Assembly (NCBI GenBank): GCA_011009095.1
Contig: VTPC01000929.1
Location: 237,450-301,449 of the forward strand
Direction: 5' to 3'
Length of the DNA stretch: 64,000 bases
DNA from: Ignelater luminosus
Taxonomy: Eukaryota; Arthropoda; Insecta; Coleoptera; Elateridae
Part shown: positions 24,258 to 36,000 of the stretch, piece after piece
How the letters are laid out: every line of letters starts with the position of its first letter
How positions within the stretch are numbered: position 1 is the first letter of the stretch
The notes under the pieces: generated by a model
The model's input: the letters and a program-made list of their open reading frames with translations, nothing else
Database searches by the model: none
What the model was told of the DNA's origin: nothing
Translations under genes and position numbers: made by a program

Positions 24258-25469
24258 TATGACTTCTGTTTTTCGAGGCCTCTCTCGTAAGATTTACTTA
24301 TAGTTGAAATTTCTGTTCATTCTAGTATTTCTTTCCATGTGCAACAGTGTCAAGTATGCACAAAAAAGAAAACAAAAATATATGAGGGATATTACGATTC
24401 ATTTCGAATATAAATGGCCCTAGTTCACCTACCTTGTGAAACATCAGAATAGTCGTCATTCCATTTATGACTACAAAACTATTTTCGAGCTAATTTCTCA
24501 TACAATTTTCGTGATGATCTAGTTATCAAAAGCTCCACTATAATCACATTGCCAGCTGTTACTTCACGTCGTTATCTAATCCTTACATAAACTTTTGTTT
24601 ATTAACGAACTAATCTCTCACTAGAAACTATTATCTTTAATATGGAATTAGTAGTATAACAATATAGCTAAAATAATTTTCTATTTGTTGAAACAATTTA
24701 TATTTAAAGAAACAAAATATTTGCGATATCTGCACGAAAACAATTTACTTCCGTTGTTAACTTAAGTTTGTTATTGTTGTTGTTTACGAGGAAGAGGGGA
24801 AAATCTTCCGGGATATCGAAATTTCCTCCGCGCCTGGAAGTACTTAGGCCTTTTATGGGCCATTGCACACTCGGTCCACGAGTTTTGTTTAGCTGGAGTA
24901 AATCCAATCTCAGTTGGAGGGATCTTTTAACACGTTAAACGTCGTATTGACACTTTCTATCTGAAAAATACCAGCCTTCTAGGATAACTATCGCTTTTGT
25001 ATTGCACATTTTCTGTTATTATCAATAAGCAAACATTTACGTGGGAAAACACTCACTAAACAGAAATTATTGACTAATATAATAAGTAATAACATTTCAA
25101 AGAAAAATGGATAAATGGACGGATATAAATAGATGTGATTATTAATAAATGTATACGAGGTTCGTTCATTAAATTACTGTTTTCATTAAAAAATAAATTT
25201 GAGAGTCAAAAAGGAAATAACTATTTAGCTGTGCATTCTTTTAAAAAATTTCTGTAATTGTACTGGCTGAATGCTTTTGGCCGTAAGCATAGTTCCCATG
25301 AGGTGTTCCAAGTAGCCAATTAAGTTCACGAATCAACTCAAATATGCCCAACAGAGGTTCTTCTTATATCGCATCAACTATATAGGTCTACTTTGTGTAC
25401 AGATTCTACTTGTTTTGGTTGTAATGGATGTGTACAAATAAGACAGATAGATAATCCATTTTGTTATCT
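24258..25469. other. AT-rich non-coding stretch
   Basis: I see nothing beyond simple A/T tracts and short chance frames between the Tc1-like element and the tandem duplication. Confidence 0.6.
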
Positions 25470-26060
25470 TAGAAACATCTTTCTGATATTGATCCTTTTT
25501 TATTTTCTATTTCATCTTTTCTCATTTTGCTTGATTAGGCTGCTTGCTTTAGGGCACTCCTACAGTCCTCCATACTTAAAAATTTGTAAAAACATACGGA
25601 GAGATCGTAAAGTAAAACCTGCCTGTGCACAACTCTTTAAACAACAAATGAGATACTCTAGGAAAAAAATTGCCATGACAATATATTGAAAACTGTGTGG
25701 CATCAAGTTACTGTCTAATATGAATCGTTTCCATCACAAACTCCAGTCTTTTGTTTCTGAAGCATTAGTAAAGAGCCCATCTTTAGATTGAGGGGGAGGC
25801 AATATCAGTCTCCAAAAGGTAGTAAATGAATGTTAAAAGTATCTGCTTAAGTAATTTTTTCAAAGGTACATCAAGTGCAATCAACAGATTAGTCTAATCC
25901 GAACTTGGGAGATGTGCAATATTTGAAAAGAGCATTGGGGGTATGAAAATTGATGTACTGACAAATGAAGCAAAAGAACCTTAGAAAATGATGTGCTAGA
26001 AACAACAGTAGAAAGTGAATTGAGGCAGTTCTGGGTACATACTAAGAATTTCTTCAACAT
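25470..26060. repeat. Diverged segmental duplication, unit 1 (empty MITE site)
   Basis: This aligns with 26060-26288 plus 27195-27510. Shared blocks include TTGTCTAATATGAATC, CAGTCTT-TTCTGAA-CATTAGTAAAGAG, GGGGGAG-CAATATCA and GAACTTG-GAGATGTGCAATA. It retains the uninterrupted target ACAATATATTGAAAACTG. It also carries a TTTGCTTGATTAG pyrimidine tract like an acceptor, but no coding frame that I can support. Confidence 0.8.
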
Positions 26061-26288
26061 TGACTGTTCCCCATCTCTTTTTTTCTTTTTATTTCAGTTG
26101 CTTGCTTAAAGACGCTTTTGCAGTTTTCTCATATACTACGAGCACCGTTTCTTATCTTCCTCGTAAAGAACATAAGGGATAATCATACAATGTTATCTCC
26201 TCGTGCGTAACTTCTCAAAAATCTTGATTACTTGTCTTGACAAATGGACATAGTATACTGTGGAAAAGCAAATTGCAAAACTAATATA

Positions 26289-27194
26289 CAGTGTGTTCCA
26301 ATTTCGATGCTCACTATTGGAATCTCGGAAATTGTAAGAGATACGAAGTCGGTTAAATTATAAAAGTTTTGGCTATTTTGGAGATCAGTTTACTTATGCT
26401 TTTGTTTTTTCAAAAAANNNNNNNNNNGTTCGCGGCTTACTAGATATTTGCTAAAAACGAAATTATCTTATTTTTTTTTAATAAAAAGCTTTTCCCCACT
26501 TAGTGTGCCATCGCTTTAAACATATGAAAGTCATTGGTTTTTGTCAGATAAATTACATTTGTTATGTAAATTGCTAAAACAAAACAAAAGACGCTTTTAA
26601 GACAATTTACTGAGCATTCACAGATAACATCAATTAAGCATCTAATGCCCCATAAAAGCGTATTTATTTTGTTTTGGCAATTTTTGCATAACATATGAAT
26701 TTCTTTGATAAAACTCCACGACTTTGTGTGTTAGATGTCATGGCACACTATGATGAAAACTGATTTTCACTGCATAACTCGGTAAAACAAAAGAGTAGCT
26801 ATGTCAAACCATGTATCATTGAAAAGCATTTAAGGCGTGCAGTTCAGTAATATAGAAATCAAGTTCCATTAGAAACCATTTCGATTTACGTTTCACCGCC
26901 GAAATAAAACAAAAGACAATTGCGAAAATAATTTTTTTGTGTTTCGGAGTAAATTCTCTAAAACGCCCTCTTTGCTGTTCTTTTCTATCTTTGCTCGTTC
27001 CTGAGATATTTCACTTAAAAAAAAAAATAATTTCGTGTTTAGCAAATATCGAGTAAGCCTTGAACTTTTTTGAAAAAACAAAAGCATAAGTAAACTGATC
27101 TCCAAAATAGCCAAAACTCTTCTAATTTAACCGACTTCGTATCTCTTACAATTTCCGAGATCCCAATAGTGAGCATCGAAATTGGGACACACTG
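26289..27194. mobile_element. Long-TIR TA-flanked MITE, copy B (contains assembly gap)
   Basis: The ends are CAGTGTGTTCCAATTTCGAT and a matching inverted GAAATTGGGACACACTG, flanked by TA on each side. The inverted arms are roughly 170 bp and share the TTTACTTATGCTTTTGTTTT block. A sister sequence at about 25689 preserves the empty target site (see findings). It is in the opposite orientation to copies C and D and the same orientation as copy A. Short ORFs inside recur between copies only because the DNA is the same. It shows no transposase similarity. Confidence 0.9.
26418..26427. other. Ten-N assembly gap
   Basis: There are ten consecutive N bases in the left arm of MITE copy B, directly after CAAAAAA. 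The gap sits exactly where the inverted arms would fold or where other copies could be cross-joined, so the local join should be treated with caution. Confidence 1.
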
Positions 27195-27510
27195 TATTGA
27201 AAATTGCGTGGTACCAGGTTATTGTCTAATATGAATCTTTTTTATCAGAAATTCCAGTCTTCTGTTCTGAAACATCAGTAAAGAGTCCATCCTATGGTTA
27301 AGGGGGAGACAATATCAATACCCCAAAAGTTAGTAAATGATCTTGATGTTACTTAGGTGGGTTAACTGCCATTAGACAGACTAATCTAATACGAACTTGC
27401 GAGATGTGCAATACTTGAAAAGGGCATTGTGAAGACTGGCAAGTGAAGCAAGAAAACCTCAGAGGATTATTGAGCTAGTTTAGGCACATGCCAAGAATGT
27501 CAAAGTCAAA

Positions 27511-29039
27511 GAAAAAAAAACTCGGTGGGAAATGAAAAAGTATGAAAGCTTTTAACTAGTTTATTAAGAGAGGAATTTTAACACAGTATTGAGCCATCTC
27601 TGTATGCTTTATAAGTTAAATAGACTCTTTCCTTCTTTAATCTGATTAACCTAGATGTTAAGCTTTTACATAGTGAGAATGGCTGCTCATTGCTATAAAG
27701 TTCCAGCTGCAGCTGTATCTATTAGTTAAAGTGTACCTGCCATTTGTCTAGTCTCCGTTCAAGAAAAGAGTAAATAAATTAAGGGAAAGAGTTTTGGTAC
27801 AATTAAAGGTGAGTTGTGATTTACATAAAATACATTTTCATGACTAAAGAGAACTGTCAAAGATGCAAAAATGTAGTAATGATGACCCTTAGTACCTTAC
27901 ATGCATCCTAAAGTAATTTTTTTAAAAGTCTCTTAGTAAGCGAGTTATTCAATGATATCAAAACCAAGTAGGCGTTTCATTTAAAAAGATGCACGTCTGT
28001 GGTTTATATTTGAACATTTTCTCATCTTTGATTTTTGATATTCGATTGCAATGGAAATTTCCGTTCTAAACGAATATGTAGAAAGCCATGGATTATGTCG
28101 AAGAAGCAAAAAGAGGAATAAATCGATCTCCAGACTAGGCATTTTCCTTCCCATTTAACTTGCTTGCTTTCTCTTATAGTTGCTCGAGATTATCCTAGTG
28201 GTGAGCTTTGAAGTTTGAACTTTTGTGTATTGTAATTTATGAGAATGATAAAATGTATGCTGAGGTACATGCAACGGATAAAAGTGTAGAAGTTTAAATC
28301 CAAGAAGGTCAAGCAACATAAGATACAGAGACATTTGTGTGTGTTGTCAACAGAATGTACATTTTCAGAATTGATGTGCTAAAAAACAAATGATAATTTA
28401 AACTAATGGAAATTAGAAACGCCAAGCCGCAGTTTTAAGACAGATGGGGCAAGCGGAAATAATATTGTGCAACTAGCTCTAAGTTAATTACCACAATCAC
28501 TTTTTATTTCATTGAATTATATTCTGCATAGCAGCAGCAAATTTAATTTGAAAGATTTTGTTTCCTAAATCTTCTTTGAAATAAAAGGATGATGTACCTA
28601 AAAGTTCTTTATTAACTGGCTTGTATTTTCTAAAACAAAATTATTTTCTTCAACATCACGTACATGTTTAAATGATGCTCAGTAAGTGCCTTCTACGTTA
28701 GGGACAATAATGAATGAACAGTTCATGTAACCTAATCGTCACTAATCAAGCAGCAACAATTTCCCTTGTATTATCCAAGTATTATCTACTAATTAATCGT
28801 GAAAAGAGGCTTAGAATTTTGAAGCATTCTTGAAAATGATTTAATTATTGTTTAAAAGAAATCTCAAAATATAATTTAACTTATCAGATAGATTAGATAT
28901 TAAAAACACAATAAATGTTGACTGAAACATTTATCAAAATTTAATGTTTTTTTTTTAGTATATAATCTCCTCGGAGTAATTTTTGCAAATTTTCCGTGGC
29001 CCGCCCTAATTTTTTTTAATATCTAAAACAACTGTGTCA
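27511..29039. other. AT-rich non-coding stretch upstream of the Lmpt promoter-like region
   Basis: No transposon or gene was recognised. The 28130-28210 part (TTGCTTGCTTTCTC) faintly echoes the 25.5 kb repeat unit. Confidence 0.5.
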
Positions 29040-29620
29040 TAACCGCCAAAATAGTAGTCGTCACATCGTTACCATAATGAGTTTAGTTTTAAAAATGGTC
29101 GCGGAGATGCACGCGCGATTATCCAATTTATAATTCAAGGTGAAGTTGAGGGATTAATAATATAAATAGAAGTTAGACACACCTTTATTTTTGTTTCGTT
29201 TTGTTGGCGTTCTACGAAAATTCGCGTTTTACGGGCCCTAGACGAACGTAGTACGCAGTCAGTATAGAATAGAGATGAGATATGGTTTAGCAATAAAGAA
29301 ACGTCAATTTGATATTTATAGTTGCTTTTTTAAATTTTATTTTCAGTGGTGGTGTGCACACGCGGGCTTGTTTTAAATCGGCACCAATTATCATTGATTT
29401 ACAGCAAATATATCGGAACTTTATGCTTTCCTGTCGTTTTTGACGTCTTCCGTTGTTTTGAAACTCATACATACCAGCACAGCGTCTTTTCAGAAGGAGC
29501 GTCGCGCACGCTCTTCGACGTCTTCTTATTAGCAGATTTAATTCCCATCACTTTACGCGCGGAACTTCTAACGCTTGCAGCGCTAATCTTTTTATACTGG
29601 CGCGAATTTTAAAATTATTT
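29040..29620 (+). promoter_or_regulatory. CpG-richer promoter-like region upstream of Lmpt exon 1
   Basis: This stretch is visibly richer in CG dinucleotides (for example GCACGCGCG, TTCGCG, CGTCGCGCACG) than the AT-rich surroundings and carries no recognisable transposon. A TATA-like TATAAATA lies at 29161-29168, and an arthropod-type initiator TCAGTA at 29259-29264 (about 95 bp downstream, so not spaced as a pair). It lies 0.3-0.85 kb upstream of the proposed Lmpt start codon, on the correct strand. The transcription start cannot be fixed from sequence, and part of the region could be a non-coding 5' exon. Confidence 0.35.
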
Positions 29621-29895
29621 ACATATCACATTCGGATCTTAATTAAGTAGTTTTTCAACGTTTTCAAGATTTATGTTGTAATTGTTTGCGTAATTTTCGT
29701 TCCCAGCATTGTTTAAGAACCTTATGGACCTTTGTTTAGTGATCAAATTTGTGTTTGTGGTGGTTATCAGTTTGTTTCCGTTGGTATTTGATATTTCCAC
29801 TTGTATCGCATGAGTGCATTTATTTAGAAGTTAGTGTTTGTCGTCACTTCCCTTGGTCAAGTAATACGTGTGTAGAATATTACTTCTCCCCTAGT

Positions 29896-30017
29896 ATGTT
29901 ATCAGAGAATAAAAAAAGAGAAGATTGTCCTTGGCTGGGACTTAATTTGGCGTGTGTGAGGATACTTCAGCTATACTGCAAAGTGTTTGAACAACCTGAA
30001 CTGTTTAAAATTGCCAG
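29896..30017 (+). CDS. Lmpt: Proposed first coding exon of Lmpt
   Basis: The ATG at 29896 is the first Met in a frame that is open from at least 29749. The 122 bp encode a leader beginning MLSENKKREDCPWLGLN and ending FKIA plus two bases of a codon. The end is CAG|GTTTGT, a reasonable donor. The two leftover bases (AG) join the first base of the 45525 exon to give AGA (Arg), so the phase is correct. This match has a one-in-three chance of being accidental. I do not recognise the leader itself, and Lmpt genes use alternative first exons, so another upstream exon is possible. A promoter-like stretch lies 0.6 kb upstream. Confidence 0.55.
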
Positions 30018-33000
30018 GTTTGTAGGGCAAACATGATATTGTTTTTATTAGATAACAGGTTTGTTAACTTGTAGTTAGTAGATTTATGTTTATTGCCGAA
30101 TGTGTACTAGAAAAGTTTATTAAAAAGAATTGCTGTCTTTTATTGTTCGATAACTTTTGTCGCACATAAGGGTTTTTACCATTCAATAAAGTTCAATAGA
30201 CCTTCGTCTAAATTTTTGAACCAATTGTTCTATTTCAAGTAAGCATGGTCAGTTCTTTAAACATGTACGTCACAGAGTGATTTATAAAAATGGAGTTTAT
30301 AAATTCTTCAAATCTTAATTGTCTGTTTAATAAATATAGTTTTTATGGTAGCATAATAAATGTTAATATGTGCGTTACAGTAGATATTGACGTTTACGTC
30401 GGTAAACATATCAAATACGAAACGTAAAGAAGAAAAAAATGAGCTTGTCAAAACCCACGAGTTATATTCTGGCACGTTTCCATTTCTTAATACTCGTGTC
30501 GTCACTTTCCCTTTAATTCACAACAGTCGAACCGAAATGAAGACCCAGTTGAACGAACTGCACTGTTTTATATGAGTGTGCTAATTATCGGCAATGGTTT
30601 ATTTTCATTTGAAGCGGTTTATTTTCGAAACCTGCAACAAAATCTTGCCGATTCTTTTTGACCGCGTGTAAAACTCGAGGGTCAAATTATATACAGCCAA
30701 AGATATTGAAAAATATTGCAATGTCGATTTTAAATTGCCGCCATCGGTCACTTTTAAGCCGTTTCTTTTTCTTGACAGATCATTTTACGGAATGAAAAAC
30801 GTTTATAACGTCTAAGCCAAGATAAACTTCAATGAGTTATTTTAAATTATTAGCGAATCTAGGTGATTAATTAAAGCGTTGGTTGTAGTTTTGCCCAAAT
30901 TTTTGTTATTTATCATCGTGGAATAAGCATAATTCAGATTAGTCACAATATGAGCAATATTTTGTTATTATTCGATAATGTCAACATTGAAATTACGAGA
31001 AATTTCATTAAACATTGTATAATCCGTTATCTAGTACAAATATGCCGAAGAGTGAGTTACAAGCTTAGAGTATACAGTTAAAGCAGCAATTCCGATTGAA
31101 ATAATAATTGACTGTTGTTAGTAATTTAGAAATTCAATCGTTTATAATTTTACCTGCTTCCTTCTTGTGGAAATGAATGAATGACAAGGTTATAAATCGC
31201 TTTTGGAACCTTGTATGCTGTATTTGGCGTAGCTCTAAATGGTGTAACAAATTCAAAAACGAATAAAATTCGAAGGAAATATTTATACGTGCACTCCATG
31301 ATAAAAGGGGATAAACACGCAAAACATAATAATATTCGAATATTTGAAATTCTGTATAATCCTTTTACTAGAAATAAAATGGTTATGCTGCTACTTCCAA
31401 CAAATTTAAATACGATACGTTAAACCTTATGTGCATTAGTTATGGCAAAAAAGCTTGAATTGTCCCTGAGCTTTCTGCATTCCAACATTTATTAAAAATG
31501 AAATCTGTTCATCTTTTCTTTGATTAGGTTTCTTTCTTTTTTCTCTAAAAAAATATTTTCTTCTACGTAACTTCCTTCAATTTATCACAGAAAGCTGTTT
31601 TCGGTTCTGCATCGTTAGTAAAGAACCTATCATAAGTTCAGGGGGAAACAATTTTAATGTTCAATGGTTATGGAACTACGTTAGCGCTATGCCTATTTAA
31701 ATATGTCTTGTAGATAATATCCAAAACTTCTTTCTGGGTATTAGGCTTTTAAGGTTCGTTTTTTTGTCTTTAAATCTCGTAAATTAAATAAACGCAACTA
31801 ACTGTGGGGCTCCGATTATCACCATCTGTTGCTTGTATCGGTATCACTTGCATCTCCACTGCCTTAACATTGTACAGCAACACAAAAGCTTGCTCTCCAG
31901 ATTCGATTGATTATTAATTCATTATTTTCGCCACCGCGACTCTACACGTGATCGATACACTCCAACAGAAGGAAGGGAAAAGTTTTCTGCTTGGAACGCT
32001 TGAATTTGTAAGGAATTGATATGTTAGCATGGCGGTGGAACAAAACAAAAAGCACATCCTTGAGATTATCAGAACCTACTCTCACTTCCTACAAGGAAAC
32101 CCAAAAAGAAAACAACCATCCGCCTGCTCTCTTCATAAGGCGCGCCGATAACCTATCAACCCAAACATCCCCAACAGAAGATTTTTTAATACCACATCAA
32201 TTGGTAGAATTAACAAACGAGGTCTACTTGGGAAGTGCGTTTGCTAATATAATTAGAAATGATCTTGATTCCTTCGAAAGAAGAGTGTAATGGTCGGAAA
32301 TTCCCCTTGTAGATACGCACCTTGAATTCATGACGGAATGATACGTGAGCATAGTTTCGAGATTCTCAGAATCCCATCTATACTTCCGAGAAGTAAATCC
32401 AAAAGGCAACACAAGCTGATCGCTGAGTTGATGGACGTCCCATTTGACATCTCATCTTATACAGGGTGTCCCCAGATCGACTTAACAATAGGTGTGAAAG
32501 GCAAAAGCATTTTCGAGTTGAAATTTGAGCCTGTGGGGATCAGCCCTGCTTGATTAGAAACTAACTTGCGCCACATTTTTATTTTTGAAATACCAAGCAG
32601 GCTTTGATAGGTATCAAAAACTTATTTTTGGTGTAGGTAAAGTACCTTTTCCGTGAGATATATCGAGAAATTCTATAGGCAAAAGTTGTTCAAAATGAAA
32701 ATTTTTGCCCACATACCAAATTTGAAAACAATGGGCACAATTTGATTTTTCACTTTTTTTAAAATTTTACAATGAATTTAAAAAAATAAATTTTATTAGT
32801 ACTACTAATTACAGATTACAGCAAGGTTTACTCTATGTAATTGCCATCTGACCGAACACATTTTTCAAGACGAACTTTAAAGTCGTGGCAGTTACAGAGT
32901 AAAACACAATTTTAAAAACTCAAATTGTGCCGATTGTTTTCAGATTTGGTATGTGGGCATAAATTTGCATTCTGAACAACTTTTGCTGATAGAATTTCTT

Positions 33001-36000
33001 GATATATCTCACGGAAAAGGTACTTTACCTACACCGAAAATAAATTTGTCATACCTTTCAAAGCCTGCTTTTTCAAAAATTAAAATATGGCGCAAGTTAG
33101 TTTGTAATCAAGCAGGACTGTTCCCAAGAAGCTTAAGTTTCAACTCGGAAATTTTTTATCTTTCACCCGTATTGTTAAGTCGATCTGGGGACACCCTGTA
33201 TACAGATAAACCACTCACGACGAGCTTACTCAGTTAGCGGTCTTTGTGCTATGGTCGCATTCGGAAGGTCCAGGGATTAATTTTCGAGTTGGCTGTTCTC
33301 ATTAATGCTTTACCGTGGTTTTCTTTAATGGTGAAGGCAAATGTCGGAACCCCGTCAACCATCACCAGCGTCTTCCACATCCAGTAACTTGTTCCGTTCT
33401 GCCACGCTTCAACGCAGAGCGAACACCATCTCTGTCAAACTGGTATTCGCAACCCAAAAACCCAATTTATTGAGCTACCCCAATCGAGGAAAAGTAAAAC
33501 TCTTGCATTGGTTGAATTTGCTTGCTTCTGGTAGGCTACATTTAATGCAGTCCGTCTTTAAGATTTGGGCCTTAATTTTGAAATGGATTGGATTTTCCTA
33601 GTTGAAAGGGCTTTTCAAGTTGGATGAAGTTTTGAACTGTTCATGCTTGTTGAGCTGTTTTTCGAGCTGCAGGGCTGCTTCGAGTTACTTTCTTTTCTAG
33701 AAGTCTAAATTTCTTCTTTTTATTTAATGTCGTAACGCAACGTCGCCATTTGTTATTCATTTTGATTTTAAAACCTTCGAAATTGTAACGCAAGTAACAG
33801 CCAGATTACACCGGCAAAAATCTTTCACGATTATATTTTTAAATGGATCGGAGTGGGCTTGACATTTAAAAGGTTTTATGATATTGAAGCTTATATCGAA
33901 CATTCTGGCTTTTGATCCAGTCTAGTTTTTCTAATCACTTCTAACAAATTAGGCTTTTTGAACCGATTGATCATGATCCGTAGATTGGAGCTTTTGCGCT
34001 AATTCAATCTTATAGGTTTTGCAAAGAGCGTGTTGTCTGGTTCTTTAGAGTATACCAAGTTTAAAACAGTCGAGTAGGGCCTGATCGGTTTGAAAAATCT
34101 TGATCCGTAGCTTAGAATCTGGAACGGGGAATGCCCAATTGTATATAGTAAATATAGAGAGGGAAAGGTTAGGAAACTCTGCCTTGCTCAATTGGTTTAG
34201 AATTAAGTAATATTTTTTAGAATGTATGGAATGGGCCTATTGGTCAATCAATATGGTTTAGTAAATTATTGTCTAAAATAGTTTGTCTAAACCAATTTAT
34301 TACATATTGCACAAATATTTTTGCTTCCACGAGATTTCATCGTTTTGTTCGTCTTAACCATTCTGATGCGCTTATATTGCTCTGTTGATCACTTTCAGAT
34401 CAATCAAAGTTACGAATCACTGTAAGAACCGCCTTGGTCGAGACCGGTATAACTTCTTCCCGTTAATTGTCAATAAATGTAGTACGAAACCAAGCAATAT
34501 CAGGTCTTTATAATATTTTTGAATTCCAAAACACTTTAGTAACTTAGGCGTTTTTACTGACTTTTAAAATTAAATTTTTTCTAATGAGGCTACCCAGAAT
34601 GCTTTCACTAATTTACAGTAACTTTTTCAAGAAAATAGCTTTGATATCTAAACTGGACAACAATTGGTCTAGACGCAAAGGTCATTGCTGGTTTCTAATC
34701 GTTAGATAGTTTAAATCCATTTTGCTGTTCATACCTTAGCAACCTCAACCATGTAAAAACTCATCCGCATTGTTGTTCAATATTTCTATTTTTTATCTTC
34801 GAACTCAGTTAGGTGATCTATCAATATCAGATAATGTAGCAGCATTAGAAGCTACTGGAAGTTGTCACTTAAGTTGATCTTTTCTCTAATGTCAAATCTT
34901 CCTGAACATGAACAGCGTGGAAGTTGTGTTGGTGTCTTGCCGCTTTTGTGTTCATTCTGCTATGAATACAATAAAAGAGAAGAATATAAAGATTTCTTGT
35001 TCAAAATAGGTGTTGTACGGTATCAAACGAAAATTGGCCTTTATATGCTTTTTACAAGTCCCGATAAGAGATACTGAAAATTTAAGAATTCAGAGAAATT
35101 ACTAATTGCGTTTCTCGATCACCCAGTTTAAGAAAATTTATTCTCGAAGAATACCTTTGTGAAAGTGCTACAATAAAAGAATCTCTTTTATTATACAGTG
35201 TGTCCACATTTCGATGCTCGCTATTGGGATCTCGGAAATTGTAAGAGATACGAAGCCGGTTAAATTAGAAAAGATTTGGCTATTTTGGTGATCAGTTTAC
35301 TTATGCTTTTGTTTTTTAGAAAAGTTCACGGTTTACTAGATATTTGCAAAAAACGAAATTATTTTATTTTTTTAAGTTAAATATCTCAGGAATGAGCAAA
35401 GATAGAAAAGAACAGCAAAGAGGGTGTTTTAGAGAATTTACTCCGAAACATAAACAAATTATTTTCGCAATTGTCTTTTGTTTTATTTCGACGGTAAAAA
35501 GTAAATTCAAATTTTTTCTAATGGAACGCCTACTTGATTTCCATATTACTAAACTGCACGCCTTAAATGCTTTTCAGTGATACATGGTTTGACATAGTTA
35601 TTCTTTTGTTTTACCGAGTTATGAAGTGAAAATCATTTTTCATCATGGTATGCCATGACATCTAACACACAAAGTCGTGGAGTTTTATCAAAGAAATTAA
35701 TTTTTTATGCAAAAATTGCTAAAACAAAATAAATACGCTTTTATGGGGCATTAGCTGCTTATTTGATGCTATCTGTGAATACTCAGTACAGTATCTTAAA
35801 AGCGTCTTTTGTTTTGTTTTAGCAATTGTTACATAACAAATGTAATTATATCTGACAAAAACCAATGATTTTCATATGTTTAAAGCCATGGCACACTAAG
35901 TGGGAAATGCTTTTTATTTTAAAAAAAATAAGATAATTTCGTTTTTAGCAAATATCTAGTAGCCGTGAACTTTTTTGAAAAAAAAAAGCATAAGTAAACT

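Larger units (their letters stand above)
26060..27510. repeat. Diverged segmental duplication, unit 2, split by MITE copy B
   Basis: The left part (26060-26288) and right part (27195-27510) are collinear with 25470-26060 once the 906 bp MITE and one TA are removed. The unit boundary near 26060 directly follows unit 1, so the two are in tandem. Confidence 0.8.

Noticed and set aside
29749-29895. Upstream extension of the first Lmpt exon frame
   Set aside because: The frame is open but has no ATG before 29896, and its residues look like translated 5' untranslated sequence.
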